DNA from: CAZCZZ01 sp964503335
Lineage (GTDB): Bacteria; Verrucomicrobiota; Kiritimatiellia; CAIVKH01
Length of the DNA stretch: 38,210 nucleotides
Assembly (NCBI GenBank): GCA_964503335.1
Contig: CAZCZZ010000037.1
Span: forward strand, 1 to 38,210
Reading direction: 5' to 3'
Position numbers and translations under genes: made by a program. Position 1 is the first letter of the stretch. Every line of letters begins with the position of its first letter. Positions 24,640-32,481 of the stretch are shown in pieces. Below the pieces are notes generated by a model. That model was not told where the DNA came from. It ran no database searches and saw nothing but the letters and a program-made list of their open reading frames with translations.

Positions 24640-25713
24640 ATGCCTGTTATGAGCGAGAACGAATCCAGCGCGTTTGCCACGGTGCCGATGAAGACGGTCG
24701 GTCCGATCCGGATTACGGGCCCGGTCATCGATGACGAAGCCATCATGGTGCCCCTCGCCACCTACGAGTCGCCCCTTTGGCCATCCGTCGCAAGGGGCGC
24801 GAAAGTGTCCGTGTCCTGTGGCGGCATCCGCACCGTGATCGTCGATGAGCGCATGACGCGGTCCGTGGCCGTGCAGGCCGAAAACGCCGAGCAGGCCCTG
24901 CTGCACCGCAACGCGATCCTCGCGCACAAAGCCGAACTGGCGGTAGTCGCGGCATCAACGAGTCGCTTCGCGCAACTTCTCGACATCAACACGCAGATCG
25001 TCGGCAACCTGCTCTACATCCGCTTCGAGCTGTCGACCGGCGACGCTTCCGGCCACAACATGGCGACGAAGGCTGCGGAGGCGATGCTCGACTGGGTTCT
25101 GCAGAATCGTCAGGGCCTCGGCTACGTATCGATCTCCGGGAACTTCTGCACCGACAAGAAGGCCTCCGCCGTGAACGGAATTCTGGGACGAGGCAAGAAT
25201 GCGGTGGCTGATATCGTGATCCCGCGCGACACATGCGACAAAATCCTGCGCACGACGCCGGAGAAGCTGGTGGACCTGCACATCAAGAAGAACCTCATCG
25301 GCACAATGGTCGCTGGCGGACTCCGCAGCGCAAACGCGCACTACGCGAACATGCTCCTCGCCTTCTACCTCGCGACAGGACAGGACGCCGCAAACATCGT
25401 CGAAGGCTCGCAGGGCTTCGTGCACGCCGAGGTTCGCGATGACGCGCTATATTTCTCTGTTACTGTCCCCAATCTGATCGTCGGCACGGTTGGAAACGGA
25501 AAGGACCTGCCCTTTGTGCAATCCAATATGGAGTTGTTGGGCTGCACGAAAGCCCGGGAGCCGGGCGCGAATGCCCGACGCCTCGCCGCCATCGCCGCGG
25601 CGACTGTGCTGTGTGGCGAACTATCCCTGCTCGCCGCGCAGACGAATCCGGGCGAGTTGATGCGCGCCCACATCAAGCTGGAGCGCAAGGCGGGAGCGCG
25701 GAAGAAGGCATGA
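24640..25713 (+). CDS. Hydroxymethylglutaryl-CoA reductase
   Basis: HMG-CoA reductase makes mevalonate from HMG-CoA. The roughly 357-aa protein shows VGPIRITGP, ELSTGDASGHNMATKAAEAM (DASGHNM in place of the usual DAMG-NM), NFCTDKKASAVNGILGRGK with the catalytic Asp-Lys, AHYANMLLAFYLATGQD, and GTVGNGKDLP. The last part carries an Arg/Lys-rich tail. The start is uncertain: ATG 24640 or 24649 are both possible, and the longer TTG reading at 24610 is unlikely. It overlaps the IPP isomerase gene (ATGA). Cofactor preference (NADH or NADPH) cannot be read. Confidence 0.9.
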   Translation: MPVMSENESSAFATVPMKTVGPIRITGPVIDDEAIMVPLATYESPLWPSVARGAKVSVSCGGIRTVIVDERMTRSVAVQAENAEQALLHRNAILAHKAELAVVAASTSRFAQLLDINTQIVGNLLYIRFELSTGDASGHNMATKAAEAMLDWVLQNRQGLGYVSISGNFCTDKKASAVNGILGRGKNAVADIVIPRDTCDKILRTTPEKLVDLHIKKNLIGTMVAGGLRSANAHYANMLLAFYLATGQDAANIVEGSQGFVHAEVRDDALYFSVTVPNLIVGTVGNGKDLPFVQSNMELLGCTKAREPGANARRLAAIAAATVLCGELSLLAAQTNPGELMRAHIKLERKAGARKKA

Positions 25714-26771
25714 AGCGCGACGCGACCAACGTCCGCAAGATCCAGCACATCAAGATCATCAACCGCGATCGCGAGGTGGATCGCAGGAAGATGTACTTCG
25801 ACGACGTTGTGCTGGCGCATCGCGCCCTTCCCGAGATCAAGCTCAGCGACGCAGATCCGTCCACATCGTTCCTGGGCAAACCGCTTTCGTTCCCGCTCCT
25901 CATCTCCTGCATGACCGGCGGCGACCACAACCTCGTCCGCAAGATCAACCGCAACCTCGCGGAAGCCGCCGAGGCCACGGGCGTGGCGATGGGCGTCGGC
26001 TCGCAGCGCGTCCTCTTCACCAATCCGAAATCCGCGAGCAGCTTCGCCTTGCGAAAATACGCCCCCAAGGCGTTGCTCTTCGGAAATCTCGGCGCCGTTC
26101 AGCTCAACTACGGATTCGGACTTCGCGAATGCAGCGAAGCCGTCGACGTGCTCGGCGCCGACGCGCTTTGCCTGCACCTCAATCCACTCCAGGAGGCGGT
26201 GCAGCCGGAGGGCGACACGAACTTCAAGGACATCGCGGCGAAGATGGGCGAGGTCCAGACGGGCCTCGGCGTTCCCGTGATCGCGAAGGAAGTAGGCGCG
26301 GGCATTGGTCCCGCGGATGCGCGACTGCTTCTCCGCCACGGCATACGGATTGTGGATATTGCCGGCTCGGGGGGCACGTCGTGGAGTCGCATCGAGCATC
26401 ACCGCCGCGACGGGGCCGACACAGGAAACGCGGGCATCGTTTTTCAGGACTGGGGCATTCCCACACCCATGGCGTTGGAACTCCTCAAGCCGCTGCGGAA
26501 GAGGCTGGCCTTGATCGCATCCGGTGGGGTGCGCAACGGATTGGACATGGTCAAGGCCGTCGTTCTCGGCGCGTCGCTTTGCGGCATTGCATCGCCTTTC
26601 CTCAAGCCGGCGATGAAGTCCACGAAAGCCGTTGTGCAGGTGATCGAGCAACTGCGGCGCCAGTTCGCCACGGGCATGTTTCTTCTCGGCGTGAAGCGGG
26701 TTTCACACCTGCAGGGCCGCAACGACCTGATCCTGGGCTGCAAGAATCAGGCTGATTCCGCGCGAAGGTAG
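25710..26771 (+). CDS. fni: Type 2 isopentenyl-diphosphate delta-isomerase (FMN-dependent)
   Basis: This 353-aa TIM-barrel flavoenzyme interconverts isopentenyl and dimethylallyl diphosphate. The signatures are SCMTGGDHN, GVAMGVGSQR, LCLHLNPLQEAVQPEGDTNF, VIAKEVGAGIG and DIAGSGGTSWSRIE. The start at ATG 25710 overlaps the HMG-CoA reductase stop. It completes the supply end of the mevalonate route encoded here. No mevalonate kinase, phosphomevalonate kinase or diphosphomevalonate decarboxylase is in the window. Confidence 0.95.
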   Translation: MKRDATNVRKIQHIKIINRDREVDRRKMYFDDVVLAHRALPEIKLSDADPSTSFLGKPLSFPLLISCMTGGDHNLVRKINRNLAEAAEATGVAMGVGSQRVLFTNPKSASSFALRKYAPKALLFGNLGAVQLNYGFGLRECSEAVDVLGADALCLHLNPLQEAVQPEGDTNFKDIAAKMGEVQTGLGVPVIAKEVGAGIGPADARLLLRHGIRIVDIAGSGGTSWSRIEHHRRDGADTGNAGIVFQDWGIPTPMALELLKPLRKRLALIASGGVRNGLDMVKAVVLGASLCGIASPFLKPAMKSTKAVVQVIEQLRRQFATGMFLLGVKRVSHLQGRNDLILGCKNQADSARR

Positions 26772-26774
26772 GCA

Positions 26775-26780
26775 TACACT
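26775..26780 (+). promoter_or_regulatory. Candidate -10 element TACACT, 6 nt before the mvaS ATG
   Basis: TACACT ends 6 nt before the ATG at 26787, predicting a leaderless transcript inside the 15-bp gap after fni. CTGATT 17 bp upstream (26752-26757) is a weak -35. There is no Shine-Dalgarno in the gap. Confidence 0.4.
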
Positions 26781-26786
26781 TTCATC

Positions 26787-27959
26787 ATGAACGTCGGCAT
26801 CGATCTCCTCAGCTTCAACACGTCGAACTACTACCTCGACCTTCAGACCCTCGCGGAGAAGCGCGGCGTGGAGTACAGCAAGTATGCCGTGGGTATTGGC
26901 CAGGAGAAGATGGCGATTCCCCCGCCCGACGAGGACATCGTGACCATGGCGGCGACCGCAGCGCTGCCCGTCGTGGAGCAGACGGATCGTTCGAAAATCG
27001 AGCTGCTCCTTTTTGCGACGGAGTCGGGTATCGACCAGTCCAAAGCGGCCGGTATCTTTGCGCACAAGCTGCTCGGTTTGAGTCCGCGCTGTCGCTCTGT
27101 CGAATTGAAGGAAGCGTGCTACAGCGGCACCGCGGCGCTTCAGCTCGCGGCGTCCCATGTCGCCCGCCATCCCGATTCAAAGGCGCTCATCCTCGCATCC
27201 GACGTCGCACGCTATGAACTCGGAAGCCCCGGCGAGCCGACGCAGGGTTGCGGCGCGGTCGCGATGCTCGTGAGTACGCATCCGCGGCTCCTGTCGCTCG
27301 ACAACGAGAACGGCATGTACACCGAGGACGTGATGGACTTCTGGCGTCCGAACTACCGCGACCAGGCCTTCGTGGATGGGAAGTATTCGACGCGTGTCTA
27401 CATGCACGCGCTGGAGGAGTGCTGGAAGCAGTATCACGCGCTGACGCAGCGCAACCTCGGTGACTTCGCGCGCTTCTGCTATCACCTGCCATTCACGCGG
27501 ATGGCTGAAAAGGCGCACGCACGGCTCGGCAAGGTGGCCAGCGCCATGGCGTTGACGGACGAGCAGATCAACCAGCAGATCGGCGACACGCTGCACTACA
27601 ATCGCATCACCGGAAACAGCTACGCCGCGTCGCTCTATGTAGGTCTGACATCCCTGCTGGACAACGCAGTGGATGATCTCTCGGGAAAGCGCATCGGCCT
27701 CTACAGCTACGGCTCCGGCTGCGTCGGCGAATTCTTCAGCGGCGTCATCCAGAAGAACTATCGCCAGCACCTCTTCACCGCCCGCCACAAGGCGCTCCTC
27801 GAAGGCCGCACGGAGTTGACGTACCAGCAGTACGAGGACATCTACAACCTCGCCTTCCCCACCGACGGCGGCGCGCATCGCTTCGCCCAATACCGCACCG
27901 GCCCCTTCCGCCTCGCAGGCGTGAGCGAGCACAAGCGATTGTACGAAGTGGCGAGTTAG
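26787..27959 (+). CDS. mvaS: Hydroxymethylglutaryl-CoA synthase
   Basis: MvaS condenses acetyl-CoA with acetoacetyl-CoA. The 390-aa protein carries the catalytic triad at the same positions as the Staphylococcus aureus enzyme: E79 (FATESGID), C111 (KEACYSGTAA) and H233 (CYHLPFTRM). GIGQEKMAIPPPDEDIVTMA and YSYGSGCVGEFFSG are further family motifs. It lies 15 bp after fni and may be co-transcribed with it or use its own promoter in that gap. Confidence 0.95.
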   Translation: MNVGIDLLSFNTSNYYLDLQTLAEKRGVEYSKYAVGIGQEKMAIPPPDEDIVTMAATAALPVVEQTDRSKIELLLFATESGIDQSKAAGIFAHKLLGLSPRCRSVELKEACYSGTAALQLAASHVARHPDSKALILASDVARYELGSPGEPTQGCGAVAMLVSTHPRLLSLDNENGMYTEDVMDFWRPNYRDQAFVDGKYSTRVYMHALEECWKQYHALTQRNLGDFARFCYHLPFTRMAEKAHARLGKVASAMALTDEQINQQIGDTLHYNRITGNSYAASLYVGLTSLLDNAVDDLSGKRIGLYSYGSGCVGEFFSGVIQKNYRQHLFTARHKALLEGRTELTYQQYEDIYNLAFPTDGGAHRFAQYRTGPFRLAGVSEHKRLYEVAS

Positions 27960-28001
27960 GATCCGACCGATGGGTCGGATCTGTCTGATCTGTCATCCGT
28001 A
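27960..28001. terminator. Palindromic convergent spacer, copy B (probable bidirectional terminator)
   Basis: GATCCGACC (27960-27968) and GGTCGGATC (27973-27981) form a perfect 9-bp stem with a GATG loop. The stem begins on the base after the mvaS stop. The element matches the spacer at 3141 and again separates convergent genes. Confidence 0.65.
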
Positions 28002-30035
28002 TCAGCGGCCATCCAGCCACTGGCGGACGGCGCGGGCGGAGGGATCGTTCGGGGCCAGTTTCAGGAATTGGTCGTAGTGGTACTTCGCCTTGTCGATCGT
28101 CTGCGCATTGTCCGCGTAGAGATAACCGAGCACGTAATGCGCCTGGGCGTTGGCGGGCTGCGCGGCGATGACGTCTTGCAGCAATCGGATGGCTGACACC
28201 GGGTCGCGCTGTTCGCGATAGATCAGCGCAAGGTTGTAGCGGGCATTGACCATGCTCGGCTGCAGGTCCAGTGCGCGGAGGTATGCGTCCTTTGAGAGGT
28301 CGTAGTCACCCTTCACCGTGTAGGCCGTGCCCAGGTTGTAGAAGGTATTGGCGAGCAGGTCGTCGTTCTCCAGCGAGCGAAGGTAGTAGAAGATCGCGCG
28401 ATCCCAGCCCTTCTTGGCTTGGTACTCGGAGCCCTGCTTGAACGCCTGCACGGCTGCCGCCGTGTTTCGGATCGTCGGCTTCTTGTATTGGATGCGCCGT
28501 GTCGGGGCGGGCTCGCCGGACATATCCACCGGGGCCGGATTGGAGACCACGGCGGTTTCGATCACAGGAGCCGCGACGGGCGGTTCGACCGCGGGTGTGC
28601 CTGCCGTTGCTTCCGGCTCTTCAGGCGCGGGAACCAGTTCACGGGCACGCTGACGAGCCTTTGCCGCGCGTTCGTCGGACGCGAACAGCTTGGCGAACTC
28701 GCGATACGACTGCGCGGCCTTGTCGGGCAGTTCAAGCTGTTTGTCGTAGAGCGTCGCCAACGTCCACAATGCCTCGGCGTTCTTCGGATCGGTCCGGACG
28801 GCCTGCTTCAATCCGATGAGCGCCGCGTCGAGCTCGCCGGTCTGCACCGCGGCCTCGGCCATGGCGATCTGGGCATCGACGGACTTGTCATCGAGCACAA
28901 GCGCCTGCTTGAACGCCTTGAGCGCGGCGTCGGCCTGCTTCTGCTTCAGCAAGAAGCGGCCAAGCGCCACGTGGGCCTTGGGTTGATCGAAGCAGATGCG
29001 CACCGCCTGCCGCAAGGCACGCTCCTGCAATTCAGCTTGTCCGCGACGTTCGGCGTTTGCGGCTACTTGCAGGCAGAGATCCAGGGCGGTGTCGCCGCGA
29101 CCCTTTTCCGCAAGCGACGCAGCCTGCTTCAGCACGTCCTCGGCCCCGGCCGCGGAAGATTCCGAGGTCGCGACTACGCGCGGCTGGGAGTGGGCGTTAT
29201 CGACAACGGTGATAACCGACTGCGTGACCGGCGCGAGGTCGGGCACGTCGTCCTGATCCCGTGCAGGCGCTGTCGTCTGTGCTTCGGCGGCAGCCTGAAT
29301 GCGCGCGATCGCAGCGCGCGCATTCGCCGCGTTGGGATCCTTCCGCGCCACGTCGATGAACTTCTCGTAGTACGCTTCTGCCTGCGCCGGCTGGGCCAGT
29401 TTCTTTTCGTAGAGCTGGGCGAGGTTGAACAGCGCAGGGCCATACTTTGAATTGGTTTCGAGCGCCTTCATCAAGGAGTTCACCGCGCGTTCCGGGCTGT
29501 CGGCCGATGCCTCGACCACGGCAATCGCGGTATGGATACGGGGCGACTGCGGGTCGCGGTCCAGCGCGGCATACAACGAACGACGTGCCTCAGGCCACTG
29601 CTGCCGCGAGGAGAAGAGGTGGGCGAGATACTCGAGCGCACGGGTGTCCTTCGGATCGAGCCGTGCCGCCTCGTTGAGTGCGCTCACCGCGCCGGGCATG
29701 TCACCGCTGTCCGCAAGGGCCACACCCAGGTTGTAAACGGGCTCAAGGTAGTCGGGATCAAGCCGGCGGCTTTCTTCGAAGGCCTGGATGGCCTCGGCGG
29801 TCTTGTTGAGCTGGAGATTCGCGATGCCGAGGAAGTTGTACGCCTCGGCGTTCTCTTCGCTGCCCGCCCGCTGGTCGATGGAACGCTCGAACTGCGCTTT
29901 CGCGCGCACAGCCTCGCCGCGATTCAATTCGCGAAGGCCCGCCTTGAATTCGCGCTCACCGGGCGGTTGCGAGCAGCCCGCAAGGACCAGCCAACCCGCC
30001 ACTACAGCCAAAGAAATTGAATAGATGTTTCGCAT
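28002..30035 (-). CDS. TPR-repeat lipoprotein
   Basis: This 677-aa protein has a lipoprotein signal ending LVLAGCS, with the lipidated Cys at residue 21. Tetratricopeptide repeats fill about residues 30-250, 305-465 and 530-677 (for example AEAYNFLGIANLQLNKTAEAI and TFYNLGTAYTVKGDYDLSKDAY). They are separated by an Asp/Val-rich linker near 255-300 and a Pro/Ala-rich linker near 470-530. Such proteins are scaffolds at the envelope. No specific partner is indicated. Confidence 0.88.
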   Translation of the reverse strand: MRNIYSISLAVVAGWLVLAGCSQPPGEREFKAGLRELNRGEAVRAKAQFERSIDQRAGSEENAEAYNFLGIANLQLNKTAEAIQAFEESRRLDPDYLEPVYNLGVALADSGDMPGAVSALNEAARLDPKDTRALEYLAHLFSSRQQWPEARRSLYAALDRDPQSPRIHTAIAVVEASADSPERAVNSLMKALETNSKYGPALFNLAQLYEKKLAQPAQAEAYYEKFIDVARKDPNAANARAAIARIQAAAEAQTTAPARDQDDVPDLAPVTQSVITVVDNAHSQPRVVATSESSAAGAEDVLKQAASLAEKGRGDTALDLCLQVAANAERRGQAELQERALRQAVRICFDQPKAHVALGRFLLKQKQADAALKAFKQALVLDDKSVDAQIAMAEAAVQTGELDAALIGLKQAVRTDPKNAEALWTLATLYDKQLELPDKAAQSYREFAKLFASDERAAKARQRARELVPAPEEPEATAGTPAVEPPVAAPVIETAVVSNPAPVDMSGEPAPTRRIQYKKPTIRNTAAAVQAFKQGSEYQAKKGWDRAIFYYLRSLENDDLLANTFYNLGTAYTVKGDYDLSKDAYLRALDLQPSMVNARYNLALIYREQRDPVSAIRLLQDVIAAQPANAQAHYVLGYLYADNAQTIDKAKYHYDQFLKLAPNDPSARAVRQWLDGR

Positions 30036-30098
30036 GAAAGTTCGCGAATCCTAAACGCAATTCGAACCCAACGCAAAGCACTCATTCAGCATGGGGAA

Positions 30099-30202
30099 TC
30101 ATTCCGGTTTGACCCACACTTCGCGCTGCCGGGGGCCGTCGAATTCACAGAAGAAGATGCCCTGCCACGTCCCGAGGCAGAGGCGACCGCCCTCGACGAT
30201 GA
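30099..30202 (-). CDS. YjbQ/UPF0047 family protein, C-terminal fragment next to assembly gap
   Basis: The last 34 residues read LCLGTWQGIFFCEFDGPRQR and EVWVKPE, which matches the C-terminus of YjbQ/UPF0047 proteins (secondary thiamine-phosphate synthase-like, about 139 aa). The N-terminal three quarters lie in the 100-N gap. Being cut by the gap, it is a partial gene, not a pseudogene. Confidence 0.75.
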
Positions 30203-30302
30203 NNNNNNNNNNNNNNNNNNNNNNNNNNNNNNNNNNNNNNNNNNNNNNNNNNNNNNNNNNNNNNNNNNNNNNNNNNNNNNNNNNNNNNNNNNNNNNNNNN
30301 NN
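30203..30302. other. Assembly gap of 100 N between a YjbQ-family gene and a CPBP protease gene
   Basis: A placeholder gap. The missing parts of the two genes on either side (about 105 aa and about 60 aa) need roughly 500 nt, so the true gap is probably larger than drawn. Confidence 0.97.
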
Positions 30303-30865
30303 AGCCATTCGGCGTGCTCGAAACCGAAGACGAGGGCGACCAGGGCAAACGGGAAGAAGACAAAACGACCCGCATCCTGCTCAAGGAAGTTGCCGCCCAT
30401 GGCCCAGCGATACGCGAAGCCGCGCCAGAAGAATTCCTCGATCGGTGCGATAACGAAAGCCGACCCGAGGATGCGCACAATCGAGAGGGCCCAGCCACAG
30501 ACCGCAGGGTCATAGGGTAAGGACGTAACCGGTTCCCGCAGGGCGCCGAACGGCATCACGCCCCACTTCACATAGGCCTCGTGAACCGCCGGCGCGTGGT
30601 TCACCGTCCAGGCCGCCTCGCCGATAACCCACGCGACGAAGACGCCCACGCCGACCGCGACGGCGATTGGAAGATTCTTGAGCGAAAAGCGCGGATACCA
30701 TTGCCAGGGGCGTAGAAAGAGGAAAAGTCCGAGGCATGCCGCGCTCCTCGCGGCATACTTCCAGCCAGCCGGATCACCCAGCATCTGCATGAGAAAGAGC
30801 CACGCGATGAACGGGGCAACATGGGCGAAGGCCGGACTTCTATAAATCGGTTCGTCGTTCGACAT
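30303..30865 (-). CDS. CPBP-family intramembrane metalloprotease, C-terminus lost in assembly gap
   Basis: The visible 187 codons encode a multi-helix membrane protein with the CPBP (CAAX protease/bacteriocin-processing) motifs IAPIEEFFWRGFAYR (about residues 140-155; catalytic Glu-Glu and Arg) and FGFEHAEW (metal-ligand His). The third motif falls in the gap. The sequence resembles the CAAX-protease-related subgroup found in exosortase-containing bacteria. The start is ATG 30865. ATG 30910 is an alternative that adds 15 residues. Confidence 0.8.
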
Positions 30866-30948
30866 GACGGGGGCCACGAATAGCACGCCCATTCCGTCGC
30901 GCAAAGACATTGATTCGCGACGCTTCCTTTGTCATCACTCGCACCGAC

Positions 30949-31911
30949 ATGACACCAGTTCCCCACATCGACCGCGCCGCCTACTTCGCCATGTTGGATC
31001 GCACCCGGCAGACGTTTCACGCGGAGTACTACGCGATGTACTCCAGCGTCCTCGGCGGCATTGTGAAGGATCCGCTGCTCATGACGGTGCCCGTGGACGA
31101 CCACATGGTGCATCGCGGCGACGGCGTATTCGAAACACTGAAATGTGTCGCGGGCGGCATCTACGCACTCCAGCCACACCTCGACCGCCTCTTTACCTCC
31201 GCATCCCGCGTGGGTTTGAAACCCGCGTGGTCCAAGGACGAGATCGGCCACATCGTCGCCGAGACGGTCCGCGCCGGCGGCCACCGCGACACGCTCATCC
31301 GCATCCTCCTCTCCCGCGGCTCGGGCAGCCTCGGCGTGAGTCCTTACGACTGTGCGAAGCCGGGACTGTTCGTTGTGGTGCACGCCTTGAAGCCGGCATT
31401 CATGGAAGCGCACCCGGAGGGCGCGCGCGCCTGCACGTCGTCGGTTCCCGTGAAGTCCGGCACCTTCGCCAACATCAAGTCCTGCAATTACCTTCCGAAC
31501 GCGATGATGAAGAAGGAAGCCGCGGACAAGGGCTGCGACTTCGCCCTCGCCTTCGATGAGCGCGGCTTCATTGCGGAGGGCGCGACAGAGAACTTCGGCA
31601 TCGTTACAAGCGACCGACGCCTGGTCATACCGCGTAACGACAGGATCCTCGCCGGCACCACGATGCAGCGCGTCGTGGAATTGGCCAGGGCACAGGGGGT
31701 CGGCACCGACGTGCGCGACATCGCGCGGGCCGAACTGGATCAATGCGTCGAGATGCTCATTTTCGGAACGACGCCCGACGTGACGTCCGTCGTCACGTTT
31801 GACGGCAAACCTGTAGGCGACGGGAAGCCGGGGCCGGTTCGCAACGTGCTGACGGCGCTGCTCGAGCGCGATATTCGCGAGCCCGGCCCGTGGCGGACTG
31901 AGATTTTCTGA
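30949..31911 (+). CDS. Class IV aminotransferase (branched-chain/D-amino acid aminotransferase or ADC-lyase type)
   Basis: This 320-aa PLP enzyme shows the fold-type IV pattern: MVHRGDGVFETLKC near residue 50, LQPHLDRL, the PLP-lysine segment FANIKSCNYLPNAMMKKEA, FIAEGATENFGIV, and ILAGTTMQRVVELA. Substrate range cannot be settled between IlvE, Dat and PabC. The ATG at 30949 is preferred to the TTG at 30910 that only adds a non-conserved stretch. It is divergent from the CPBP protease gene. Confidence 0.85.
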   Translation: MTPVPHIDRAAYFAMLDRTRQTFHAEYYAMYSSVLGGIVKDPLLMTVPVDDHMVHRGDGVFETLKCVAGGIYALQPHLDRLFTSASRVGLKPAWSKDEIGHIVAETVRAGGHRDTLIRILLSRGSGSLGVSPYDCAKPGLFVVVHALKPAFMEAHPEGARACTSSVPVKSGTFANIKSCNYLPNAMMKKEAADKGCDFALAFDERGFIAEGATENFGIVTSDRRLVIPRNDRILAGTTMQRVVELARAQGVGTDVRDIARAELDQCVEMLIFGTTPDVTSVVTFDGKPVGDGKPGPVRNVLTALLERDIREPGPWRTEIF

Positions 31912-31947
31912 TGGAATGATCCGGCTTTCGCAATTTGCGGGGCGTTC

Positions 31948-31953
31948 TATAAT
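31948..31953 (+). promoter_or_regulatory. Perfect TATAAT -10 element, 6 nt before the ATG
   Basis: The consensus TATAAT ends 6 nt before the ATG at 31960, leaving no room for a ribosome binding site and placing the start point on the ATG. The -35 (CTTTCG at 31925-31930) is weak. Confidence 0.6.
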
Positions 31954-31959
31954 CCCCGC

Positions 31960-32481
31960 ATGAAAACGAATCTATTGGCCGCATTCATCGCTTCGTTCCT
32001 TGCCGTACAATCCTTTGCCGCGTCGCTCAACCAGGGCACGCGCGAGCTCGTCGTGCAGGGACTTTTTGACGTTGAGACAACCGAAGACTCCCAGCTTGAT
32101 CTCACCATCAAGTATGGCCATTTCGTCCTCAACTACATCGAGCTCGGCGCCGCGTTTGATTTCTCGGACAACGATATCGTCAGCTCCTACGGCATCGGCG
32201 CTTTCGCGGAATACAACTTCGACCAGGGCACGGAAGTTGTTCCGTTCGTCGGCGCCTCCATCGGCTGGGGTCGCTCGACCATCGATACAGACGTGGTGGA
32301 CGAGGAGAACGACGCCGTAGTCCTCGGCGCGGAGGCGGGCTCGAAGTATTTCCTCGCGGAGAACATCGCCCTTGCCGCGTCCGGCGAGTTCAACTGGGCC
32401 TCCGCAGACCTGTACGGCGAAGAGAACGACGTGTCGGACACGAACATCCAGCTCAACCTCGGGATGCGCTTCTACTTCTGA
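31960..32481 (+). CDS. Small outer-membrane beta-barrel protein
   Basis: This 173-aa protein has a signal peptide (MKTNLLAAFIASFLAVQSFA) and short alternating strands, as in eight-stranded OmpA/OmpW-like barrels (IKYGHFVLNYIELGAAFDF, VVPFVGASIGWG). It ends with the C-terminal aromatic LGMRFYF used by the BAM machinery. It is unrelated in function to hypD, but its TGA stop overlaps the hypD ATG (TGATG), so the genes are co-transcribed. Confidence 0.8.
   Translation: MKTNLLAAFIASFLAVQSFAASLNQGTRELVVQGLFDVETTEDSQLDLTIKYGHFVLNYIELGAAFDFSDNDIVSSYGIGAFAEYNFDQGTEVVPFVGASIGWGRSTIDTDVVDEENDAVVLGAEAGSKYFLAENIALAASGEFNWASADLYGEENDVSDTNIQLNLGMRFYF

Noticed and set aside
25365..26651. 428-aa open frame antisense to HMG-CoA reductase and fni
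   Set aside because: GC-rich third-position shadow; both genes on the other strand have complete catalytic motifs.
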